Program-made: the position numbers and the translations under genes
The notes under the pieces: generated by a model
The model's input: the letters and a program-made list of their open reading frames with translations, nothing else
Told to the model about the DNA's origin: nothing
The model's database searches: none
Origin: Ridgeia piscesae
Taxonomy: Eukaryota > Annelida > Polychaeta > Sabellida > Siboglinidae
Assembly: GCA_025642075.2 (NCBI GenBank)
Contig: JAODUO010000054.1
Coordinates: forward strand, 175,001 to 239,000
Direction of reading: 5' to 3'
Length of the DNA stretch: 64,000 bases
Shown here: positions 39,401 to 51,400 of the stretch, piece after piece
How positions within the stretch are numbered: the stretch's first letter is position 1
Layout of the letters: each line of letters begins with the position of its first letter

Positions 39401-42400
39401 CAGTTGTAGATAGCAGTGATTGACAGGAGAGTAAGATTGTCATGACCCGTGTTGACAGACGTCAGTTGTAATTAGCAGTGATTGACAGGAGAGTAAGATT
39501 GTCATGACCCGTGTTGACAGACGTCAGTTGTAATTAGCAGTGATTGACAGGAGAGTAAGATTGTCATGACCCGTGTTGACAGACGTCAGTTGTAATTAGC
39601 AGTGATTGACAGGAGAGTAATATTGTCATGACCCGTGTTGACAGACGTCAGTTGTAATTAGCAGTGATTGACAGGAGAGTAAGGTTGTCATGACCCGTGT
39701 TGACAGACGTCAGTTGTAATTAGCAGTGATTGACAGGAGAGTAACGTTGTCATGACCCGTGTTGACAGACGTCAGTTGTAATTAGCAGTAATTAACAGGA
39801 GAGTAAGATTGTCATGACCCGTGTTGACAGACGTCAGTTGTAATTAGCAGTGATTGACAGGAGAGTAAGGTTGTCATGACCCGTGTTGACAAACGTCAGT
39901 TGTAATTAGCAGTGATTGACAGGAGAGTAAGATTGTCATGACCCGTGTTGACAGACATCAGTTGTAATTAGCAGTGATTGACAGGAGAGTAAGATTGTCA
40001 TGACCCGTGTTGACAGACGTCAGTTGTAATTAGCAGTGATTGACAGGAGAGTAAGATTGTCATGACCCGTGTTGACAGACGTCAGTTGTAATTAGCAGTG
40101 ATTGACAGGAGAGTAAGGTTGTCATAACCCGTGTTGACAGACGTCAGTTGTAATTAGCAGTGATTGACAGGAGAGTAAGATTGTCATGACCCGTGTTGAC
40201 AGACTTACTGCATGGACGAGGAGCCAAGGAACTTGTTCAGCTGTCTGAGGAAACACAGGAACTCTGTAGACTTTGACCGCAAGTGTAATGATGTGTTGTT
40301 GATGAGAATGCGCACAAGGGCACTTGGTAAGTCTTCCTGTCACTCAACTTAGTAATAATTGTTAACACATTCTCATTTCTGCCCATGATGGTTGATGCAT
40401 TTTGCCAAACCCATTTTCAAAATAAGACTTTCATTTCAAATAAATGCATGTTTAAATAGCTGATTTGTGTATTGTTTGAAAAACAAATGGGTTTCATCAG
40501 CATTAGTGATCGTTATGTAAGTCATACATGTGCTACGTTTATCTACATACTCAATTTATCATTGTATATGTGTCCACAGATTATCGGCTCAACCCACAGC
40601 TACGTAAATCCTGCAAGGCTGACATCAGCAAATTCTGCCATGACACGATGCAGGAGACGAAACCAACAGAACTCGAGGGAGAAGTCATTAAATGTCTCAA
40701 ACTGGTCTTTACTAAAAAAGTAAGTAGCAGACTTTCGACATGTGTGCAGTGTAATGGTTGTCACGGATGGACTGTACAGTCCATATCTGTGTCTCATGAG
40801 TTAGGAACATGCCCGCATACTGACTGCTGTTGTTTAATCACCACCTTCATTTGGCTGAAAATGTTGTCATTTTGGGGGTAATCATTGGCAACATGAAAGA
40901 AAAAACAGATTTAATATTGCAATTTTGTGGGGTTAAAGGTTGTAGATGGGGGGATGAGAAAGGGATGAGAATGATGTTTATGAATGGCACTGGAGTCAAG
41001 ACTAAATAATCCAGGGTTGTCACAGACACTACACCATGGGGCAGACTATTCCACTTTGCTAGTGGGGTTGATGGGGTGTAGATATGAAGAGAAGAGGGTA
41101 TGGGAGATGTTTATGGAATGTGATATTGAAGCTTGCACTCAAAACAGTCTAGGATTGTAGCAGATACCACTTTATGGGACTATTCCAATGTGTTGTTCTA
41201 TGTGGGAAAAACAACATCTTCCCTTCCTACATAATGCTGGGGAAGTTTTGTGCAGTTTTCTAGCACTTGTTTGTTTTACACGGGCCAGACAGCATAGACA
41301 GGTATAGGGAGTCAACTGAGGTAAACTCCTGTTTTGTTTTTATATTGCAGCATCTCTCTCATGACTAAAGAACGCATCCATGTGCTAACAATTGTGTTTG
41401 TGGTACAGCATCTCTCATGGCTAGACAACACACCCTCATGCTGACAGTTGTGTTTGTATTGCAGTATCTCTCTCATGGCTAAAGAACACATTTCACATGC
41501 TGACAGTTGTGTTTGTATTGCAGCGTCTCTCTCATGGCTAAAGAACACACCCTCATGCTGACAGTTGTGTTTGTATCACAGTGTCTCTCTCATGGCTAAA
41601 GAACACATCCACATGCTGACAGTTGTGTTTGTATTGCAGCTTCTCTCTCATGGCTAAAGAACACATCCACATGCTGACAGTTGTGTTTGTATCACAGTGT
41701 CTCTCTTGTGACTAAAGAACACATCCACATGCTGACAGTTGTGTTTGTATCACAGTGTCTCTCTTATGACTAAAGAACACATCCACATGCTGACAGTTGT
41801 GTTTGTATTGCAGCTTTTCTCTCATGGCTAAAGAACACATCCACATGCTGACAGTTGTGTTTGTATCACAGTGTCTCTCTTGTGACTAAAGAACACATCC
41901 ACATGCTGACAGTTGTGTTTGTATTGCAGTGTCTCTCTCATGGCTAAAGAACACATCCACATGCTGACAGTTGTGTTTGTATCACAGTGTCTCTCTTGTG
42001 ACTAAAGAAGACATCCACATGCTGACAGTTGTATTTGTATCACAGTGTATCATGACTAAAGAACACGTCCCCATGCTGACAGCTGTGTTTGTATTGCAGC
42101 GTCTCTCCCATGACTGTGAGGACCATGTTCGTACGCTGACAATTGAAGCGATGAAGGATTACCAACAGGACCCGGCCCTCGCTCGCAAGTGCACTTCTGA
42201 GGTTTGCAGAGATTTACCATTCGTTAAATCATGAAGTTGATCTCAGTCACTGAAAAATCACTTCTGTCTTTTCAATACTCCATTCAGTCATTTAATCCAG
42301 TATCTTTATGTCTAGTAGTCCTCCACCATCACACAGCGATAGAGCATAATTCATTGCATTGCACCTCAATATGAATGTATTGTTTATTTTCCATTGGTCG

Positions 42401-45400
42401 TCAGGGTATAATTGTTAATATAATGGACTGTGATTTCAAAGCTGCCACTCGTGGTTGTAAAAATATTTTGTTTTGTAAGTTGCTGTGCTCTGTATAATTT
42501 TTCAAGTACCAAGTACAACAGAGTTCTTTAATTATGTTTATTTGAACTAATTTGATTGGTGTTTGCCTTCCTGTAGAATTCCCTACAGCCACATGTCTTG
42601 ACAGTCTAATGAACCAAAGCAACAACAGGAAGTTCCACATATTTTCAGTACAATAGTTGCATATTAAGTCTATAACAACCTACAAGACCTTGCTATTGCC
42701 AAAGCTTCAATAATAGAAATATAAGCACATATGTAAAGTTTGTGTCAAGTACCTGAGAATGGATTTTCTGTCTCGTCAGATCAACAAGTACTGTCTGAAT
42801 GAAGTCGCGTCTGGCCATGGAGCTGTTATTGAATGTCTCCGCACGGCCATGGGGGAGGGGAAGCTGACAAACAACAAGATGTGCATGATGGTCTGTACAC
42901 GACTTCTCTGTCACATCACCCAGTCACACACTCTCTCGAGTTCTTTGTCTTGTGTTATCAAGTCACAAGCTTTGTCTTCAGTTCTCTCATATCACTGTCT
43001 CTCTTGAGTTGTCTCTTACATCATCAAGTCACAGTCTCTTTTTTGAATTGTCTCTGTCTTGAATTGTCTCTTATCTCATCAAGTCACAGTCTCTATCTTG
43101 AATTGTCTGTCTTGAGTTGTCTCTTATCTCATCAAGTCACAGTCTCTTTGAGTTGCTTCTTACCTCATCAAGTGACAATCTCTGTCTTGAGTTGTCTCTC
43201 ATCTCATCAAGTCACAGTCTCTGTCTTGAGTTGCTTCTTACCTCATCAAGTCACAGTCTCTGTCTTGAGTTGCTTCTTACCTCATCAAGTCACAGTCTCT
43301 GTCTTGAGTTGTCTCTCATCTCATCAAGTCACAGTCTCTGTCTTGAGTTGTCTCTCATCCCATCAAGTCACAGTCTCTGTCTTGAGTTGCTTCTTACCTC
43401 ATCAAGTCACAGTCTCTGTCTTGAGTTGTCTCTCATCTCATCAAGTCACAGTCTCTGTCTTGAGTTGTCTCTCATCTCATCAAGTCACAGTCTCTGTCTT
43501 GAGTTGTCTCTCATCTCATCAAGTCACAGTCTCTGTCTTGAGTTGTCTCTTATCTCATCAAGTGACAATCTCTGTCTTGAGTTGCTTCTTACCTCATCAA
43601 GTCACAGAGACCTTGAGTTGTCTCTCATCCCATCAAGTCACAGTCTCTGTCTTGAGTTGCTTCTTACCTCATCAAGTCACAGTCTCTGTCTTGAGTTGTC
43701 TCTCATGTCATCAAGTCAGTCTCTGTCTTGAGTTGTCTCTCATCTCATCTCATCTCATCAACTCACAGTCTCTGTCTTGAGTTGTCTCTCATCTCATCAA
43801 GTCACAGTCTCTGTCTTGAGTTGTCTCTCATCTCATCAAGTCACAGTCTCTGTCTTGAGTTGTCTCTCATCCCATCAAGTCACAGTCTCTGTCTTGAGTT
43901 GCTTCTTACCTCATCAAGTCACAGTCTCTGTCTTGAGTTGTCTCATCTCATCAAGTCACAGTCTCTGTCTTGAGTTGTCTCTTATCTCATCAAGTGACAA
44001 TCTCTGTCTTGAGTTGCTTCTTACCTCATCAAGTCACAGAGACCTTGAGTTGTCTCTCATCCCATCAAGTCACAGTCTCTGTCTTGAGTTGCTTCTTACC
44101 TCATCAAGTCACAGTCTCTGTCTTGAGTTGTCTCTCATGTCATCAAGTCAGTCTCTGTCTTGAGTTGTCTCTCATCTCATCTCATCAACTCACAGTCTCT
44201 GTCTTGAGTTGTCTCTCATCTCATCAAGTCACAGTCTCTGTCTTGAATTGTCGCTCATCTCATCAAGTCACAGTCTTTGTCTTGAGTTGTCTCTCATCTC
44301 ATCAAGTCAGTCTCTGTCTTGAGTTGTCTCTCATCTCATCAACTCACAGTCTCTGTCTTGAGTTGTCTCTCATCCCATCAAGTCACAGTATCTGTCTTGA
44401 GTTGCTTCTTACCTCATCAAGTCACAGTCTCTGTCTTGAGTTGTCTCTCATGTCATCAAGTCAGTCTCTGTCTTGAGTTGTCTCTCATCTCATCCCATCA
44501 ACTCACAGTCTCTGTCTTGAGTTGTCTCTCATCTCATCAACTCACAGTCTCTGTCTTGAGTTGTCTCTCATCTCATCAAGTCACAGTCTCTGTCTTGAGT
44601 TGTATCTCATCAAGTCACAGTCTCTGTCTTGAGTTGTCTCTCATCTCATCCCATCAACTCACAGTCTCTGTCTTGAGTTGTCTCTCATCTCATCAACTCA
44701 CAGTCTCTGTCTTGAGTTGTCTCTCATCTCATCAACTCACAGTCTCTGTCTTGAGTTGTCTCTCATCTCATCAAGTCACAGTCTCTGTCTTGAGTTGTGT
44801 CTCATCTCATCAAGTCAGTCTCTGTCTTGAGTTGTCTCTCATCTCATCAAGTCACAGTCTCTGTCATGAGTTGTCTCTCATCTCATCAAGTCACAGTCTC
44901 TGTCTTGAGTTGTCTCTCATCTCATCAACTCACAGTCTCTGTCTTGAGTTGTCTCTCATCTCATCAAGTCACAGTCTCTGTCTTGAGTTGTCTCTCATCT
45001 CATCAAGTCAGTCTCTGTCTTGAGTTGTCTCTCATCTCATCAAGTCACAGTCTCTGTCTTGAGTTGTCTCTCATGTCATCAAGTCAGTCTCTGTCTTGAG
45101 TTGTATCTCATCTCATCAACTCACAGTCTCTGTCTTGAGTTGTCTCTCATCTCATCAAGTCTCTGTCTTGAATTGTCTCTCATCTCATCAAGTCACAGTC
45201 TCTTTTTAATTCTTGCACGTGTCTCCACCACTCAGTCTCTGTATAGAATTCTCTTTCTCTTCTCGCGAATCACAATACCTGCTTAGAATTAACTATGTTG
45301 GCTCGTCAAGCCACAATCTCTTGATTGAGTTCTCATTTCATCAAGTCGTCGCAGTCTTTATCTTAAATTATGTGTGTTGTCAAGCCACAATGTCAGTAAT

Positions 45401-48400
45401 CAGGCATGAGATTTTTCTGTGGAACCATTGATTTTTGCGATTCATGAACCTGGTTTGGCTGTTTCTGTGATATGTCCAAATCCAAGTTTTTTTTTCTTTC
45501 TAATGTGGAGGTGACAAAATTTGTCAAAAATCAACAACAAATTGTGTTGATTCTTGGCACAGGTCACCTTCGTGACTATTCTCATTATAAAAGCAAGTCG
45601 CATTTTGATTAGCTGAGAACTGTGAATCAGGTCACTGCATACAATTCCTGCACACATACCAAATTACCAAAAAAGCCTGATTTTATTATGCTCTGTGTTA
45701 GAAAGTTACATTCCCATTCAATTCTGGATTGGGAAAGTGTGGTACAAACAGAAAGCCTGCTGATTGGTCTGGTCTATCCAAATAAAATTTAATCATGTTC
45801 AGCCAGTGAGAACAAATCTCACAATCTATGTTTTGTTCACACAAAGAACCAGGCAAGACTGTGTCCGCCATGTTGTTATGTCTCACTTCGATTATATAAG
45901 TCAAATTAGTTCTTATTTTTTATTTTCAAAATCCTGACAGTAACCATGGATAAAGTTATATTTATTCAGACAGTTAGACTGACTGAAATGGACTTTCAGC
46001 AAGATGCCAGCAAGTAATGTAGCCGGAGATTGCCATAGCCATGCCATTTGGGTGAAGGATACGTCAATATTTTAGTGCGACACATTCAAAGATCTTACCA
46101 TACATTTTTATAACCCATTGACACATGTATGTATGTATAATTAGGGACTGTAGGTATTATTTATGTAATCCAAAGGTAAACATTTTAATATATACGCCAT
46201 TCTATCGTACAACTGCGTAGTATGCAACAACACAACTAGTTCAAATCAAAGTAAGCTTGCCATATCAGTTGTATTTGAATGTTATATGATAAAACTAATA
46301 CAATCAACAGTATTTAATATATGTGACGAGTCCTGACGAAATGAGTCACATGTACAAAATCAAAAATATTGAGTTATATATATCGTTGGAAAGAGCAAAT
46401 ATTCAGCTTTAATATGGTATATATCTTGTTGCTATAGCGTATTTCTATCTGAAGTTATGTCACGTTGAACACCCAATGGGTTGAAATGTTCAGACTGAGA
46501 AAAACCCGTTTGAAGTCTGAGAACATGTCTACTGAAATGTACCTTAGTTACCATGAACGGATTTCCTTGAAATTTTGCACAGACTATAAGAATGATGGTC
46601 TTGTAAGACACTGTAAATATAACTTAAATGGGTGGGGTATTTAAAAAGTTATGAGCAAAATACACATAGGTTGAAATGTTTAAACTGAGAAAGCGCTGTA
46701 TGAAATTTGAGAACATGTCTACTGAAAAATATATTAGTTACCATGAACGGATTCCCATGAAATTTTGCAACAACTACGATGGTGATGTCATTGTAAGACT
46801 CTGAAAATATGAATAAAATGAGAGGAATATTAATAAAGTTATGGAAAAAATACGTTTTTCATGTATACTTCTATAGGGATACCTTTACGAATGTCATAGC
46901 ATACTCACAAACAGCCTTGGCTGACATGTAAACACATTTATTTGTAAAATAATAATAGATACAAAGGTGCAGACAAAACAAATGTGTAAACACAAACTGT
47001 GCTGAAAGCTACAGAGTCCCACAACAGTTCAAACATTGGCATCACTGCCACGACCCCGGCCAGCACCGCCACGACCCCGGCCACGAGTTCTCTTCCTTGC
47101 TGGTTGAGTTGGGGAAGGCGATGGTTGACGAGGAGGTCGACCTCGGCCACGTTTTCCTCCTCTGTGCACTGCAGATGCAATGGCAGTCGAAGGCCCAGCC
47201 TCAGGGGCAGTTGACGGCCCTGACACAGGAGAATCTGCCCTCTCAGTGGGGCGAGGACATAGCACATCCTTCCATTCTTCCTTCACAAAAGGACGGATGT
47301 GAGTGTGAAGGTATTGCTGCCGGTCGTGACTTAAGCCGGGTGGCTCAATGGCGACTGGTGGTGTAGATGGCAGCGAAGTATCACTGTCCCCCATCAGCCT
47401 GAACTGCTCCTCAGGACTGTCACGAGCTGCCTTCATGAAGACGACACCAGGGCTGGCTGCGTCAAACCTGTGAACAATTTAACACTGTTTAAAAGCCACT
47501 TTTCATTGCATACAGGCAAGTAAATATTTTGCACAAATAAAAATACTTGTACCAGTGGATGAGGGCAGTGAGTCGGTTCTGGCTGATGCTGTAAAATACC
47601 AGACCATCATTTTACTAGCCATTGCCAGTAATTGTGAGGTCAAATAAAAGTGCACAATACAGGTATATGTAAACGGTGTACTGTGTAAGAATAGTGAATC
47701 AGCTTGCAGTTTATTTAGATAAATATTAAATAATTATAAATTTCAAAGATACATTGCTTCTAAAAAAAATATACTAGCAGTTATACAGTGTATAATGATG
47801 AGTTATTTAACATATATTACTATCACAGAACACAAATGCATAGAAATAAAGATTTCTGTTACTTAAACATAAAAGTGTTTGTTTAATGAAACAACGTGGA
47901 GTAAACTTTGGAACTCTCAAATGAGAGCGTGTTGCTCTACCCATCACGTGACATCCTCACAATAATAATATTATAATATTTACAAAGGATAATAAAATAC
48001 ATACGCATGCATAAACTTGAAGGTTTCCCGACAAAGCTGGTGCCCATTAACATAGTACACCATCCGCTGGTGCTCGCGGGCTTTTTCTATCCGCCCAACA
48101 CCAAGAACTGTGTCTGACAGGTTCATGAACGTCGATAGTTTTCCGAGGAAAACTAGCATCTGTTCTCCTTAAACAAAACAAACAATCAAGACAGTATTAA
48201 TTTCTGTCATAAACCTAGAATTGGGTGGTTGTGACACACAGAACAAACCAAAAAATTATTGACTACATCCATGCTGGCAATAATTATAACTGCTTTATAT
48301 TTCTGAACACTATGCAACAGGATTATAAAATTGTCCTTGATTACATATGATAACCGAGTATAATTCATACAAAATATGTCACAAATGTGTGCCTTTTCTT

Positions 48401-51400
48401 CAATAATGAGGAACTGTGTAGTTTCAAATATAATAATTACTATAATTAAATTTTTAAAGTAGTAACATATTTCCTTACTTGGCGTAAATTCATTTTCATC
48501 CTTGTGTCAACCACCTCCTGTGGCTGATATACACTGTAGCATGAATGGCCTTTGTTGTACTTGCATGTACACCTAAACATAATACGAATTATTATTCAAA
48601 AGGCCAAAGCATAAATTTGTAAATAATCGTGACTATAATATTAAACTGTAATAAACTTATAATAAAAGCTATGCTACATACATATATTACTGATTATTCT
48701 AGACACAAATAAGACGTTTGGCACCATTAATAAAAATATATATAATAATTAACCTCTCCCAGACCTAGTGTCGGTAGTGAACTAATGTCTGACCATCCCT
48801 GCATATCATGGGAAACCACATTGTGTTATATCAAGTACAGTCTTGGAGGTAGTAATGATCCAAGTAATAATCAAATTAGACATCTGCCATGATAAAAAAT
48901 ATCACTCTGGTAAAGTGCACGTGCACTCAAGTCCAGGCCATTGCCTGGCTGTGTCACTGCTCGTGTAAATAACAATAAATAAACTGAATCACAGACAGTG
49001 ACACAACATCCAATTATTATGCTTACGTTGGATATGATACACATACTCCGATAGCGCATACAACATATGTAGATAATAATCATACATACCGAAACCTGTT
49101 AACTTTCGCCAGTTCTTCGTCCACCGAATCCAACACGATGTCGTCGGATTCGGCCGCCACTAACATGGCATCGTCGAAGTCGTTTCTTCGGTCGTCAAAT
49201 AAGTCATCCTCGTCGGATGACCTCCCATTACACTCGTCCGATTCCGACTCATCGCTGCCGCCACACATATATTCTTCTAATAATCTATCTAGATTTTCCT
49301 GATCAGAATTCGCAACATCGCAATTTATCAACTTAGCTAGCTCGAGCGCCATTTTTAAAGGGACGGACAAAGAGAACTGCAAAGCGCATGCGCCACTGCA
49401 ACTCAGCGAATCAGAGGCCTGGAATTACCATACGCTTAGCAACAAAGCGCGAAATGTTTACGTCTAGGGGAGTCACTCAAGCTTCCCTATAGGCTAAATT
49501 CAAAAGCATGTGACCACGGCCGCTCCATATTTGGGTAGAGGATATCCCGGCCTTTCTGACGGTACCAAAAGTTTTAGGGACCGTCAACAATTTACGCGAA
49601 AACCCGCGTCAAAAATGTAGCGTTTTCGGCTTTGTTTTAGCGAATTCATCCGTGAAATTTTACACAGCTACAACGAAACTACTCTACAAACAGCAAATAA
49701 GCGCTGTTTTAACAAAAACGACGATGCCAGTCGATAATATACACATTAAGGACCAAGTTTATAGAAAAATCGCCAAATCGTAAATTTTCCGGTGGCAACA
49801 CATGTTGGCATTTTCTGGCGTTCGAAAAATTTGTACATCCGACTCATTTCGTCAGGACTCGTCACATATAATTATTTTATTGTAGTTTTCTTTATAATGC
49901 AGATGAAATGTACAGCCACATTTGTCACATACGTATGTTGTTTGCATTTTATGATATCAATGTGTTGTTTGCAAGAGATTGTATGTGATCTCACTCAGTA
50001 TTTTGTTTGCAGGAGATTGTGTGTGATCTCACTCGGTATTTTGTTTGCAGGAGATTGTGTGTGATCTCACTCAGTATTTTGTTTGCAGGAGATTGTGTGT
50101 GATCTCACTCTGTATTTTGTTTGCAGGAGATTGTGTGTGATCTCACTCAGTATTTTGTTTGCAGGAGGTTGTGCGAGTGATCTCAGAGGAGAGAGCTGAT
50201 ATCCATGTAGATATTATACTACACCGGGCGTGTGTCAGTGATCTTGGTCACTATTGCTCAGATGTGCCTCGCGGGGAGGGAAGGCGTAAGTCCTCTTTGT
50301 CACACTTTCATGTAGCAATTATCACACTTTTGGGACACCTTGTTGTCAGTGCTTTGCTGGTGTCACCAGTGCAGACTTCATCAGCAGTGAAGTGAAGTGA
50401 GCAATGCTGGCAATTAGCACAAGCGATGAATCATTCCTAGATGTGATTGGCAGGAGCAGAAGGTAGCAAGAGATGGCTCACCTAGATGAGTGATTGGCAG
50501 GAGCAGAAGGTAGCAAGAGATCGCTCACCTAGATGTGTGATTGGCAGGAGCAGAAGGTAGCAAGAGATGGCTCACCTAGATGTGTGATTGGCAGGAGCAG
50601 TAGGTAGCAAGAGATGGCTCACCTAGATGTGTGATTGGCAGGAGCAGAAGGTAGCAAGAGATGGCTCACCTAGATGTGTGACTGGCAGGAGCAGAAGGTA
50701 GCAAGAGATGGCTCACCTAGATGTGTGACTGGCAGGAGCAGAAGGTAGCAAGAGATGGCTCACCTAGATGTGTGATTGGCAGGAGCAGTAGGTAGCAAGA
50801 GATGGCTCACCTAGATGTGTGATTGGCAGGAGCAGAAGGTAGCAAGAGATGGCTCACCTAGATGTGTGACTGGCAGGAGCAGAAGGTAGCAAGAGATGGC
50901 TCACCTAGATGTGTGATTGGCAGGAGCAGTAGGTAGCAAGAGATGGCTCACCTAGAAATTATGGATTCGTCATCATTCTCACACTTAAAGGATACTCTGC
51001 CTCTGTGTGTCATCAGTGTCACACTTAACTCTGATTTTACATTGCCACAGAACATTCCATTCAGCAATATGATCAGTACACAGTAGCTGTTTTGTAAATT
51101 ATAGCCTGAAAGTTGAAAATTAACTGTCAAAATATGACAAATGTCTTGCTAGTACATGAGGAAACTGCCATCTTTTTTGTCACCAACATTTTTGAAGTTT
51201 GCTTCTGAAATCATCATCAACGACTCACGCACTGTTCTACGTTTACGCAATTGCTTAACCCCTTGGTTTTGTCGCGCCACTGAGCTTGATTTTCGAGGAT
51301 ATTGGCGCATAAGAAGTTATTATTATTATTATTATTAAATGTAATTTATTGCAACATGGAAATTTCATAGCATATTTTATTCACACAATCATTTCATATA

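Larger units (their letters stand above)
46322..49866 (-). mobile_element. 3.5-kb DNA transposon with 26-bp TIRs and a spliced gene
   Basis: Perfect 26-base inverted ends: left at 46322-46347 beginning TGTGACGAGTCCTGACGAAA, right at 49841-49866 in the opposite sense. Weaker similarity continues inwards through a shared ATGTACAAA. It is flanked by TATA on both sides (46318-46321 and 49867-49870), so the target duplication is TA or TATA. Internally it has a tandem pair of about 190-bp subterminal repeats and a four-exon minus-strand gene with its own poly(A) signal. It sits antisense in GLG1 intron 22. Superfamily unassigned; a TA target suggests, but does not prove, a Tc1/mariner-like relative. 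Confidence 0.9.

Noticed and set aside
42833..45286. Long open frames (up to 315 codons) on the + strand
   Set aside because: They are the 39-bp array read in three frames. The Ser/Leu/Cys repeats arise only because 39 is divisible by 3. There is no start context, domain or codon bias.
47097..47366. Plus-strand frame within the transposon
   Set aside because: Antisense to the last exon of the transposon gene, whose Pro/Arg-rich coding explains the openness.
28833..50956. CRISPR-like regular arrays
   Set aside because: Units are contiguous with no unique spacers, and the host is a eukaryote with spliced genes. They are minisatellites.
50395..50956. 47-bp minisatellite as another splice-derived array
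   Set aside because: It starts about 110 bases from the exon 23 donor and its unit does not match that donor or exon. Only a generic AAGGTAGC is donor-like.
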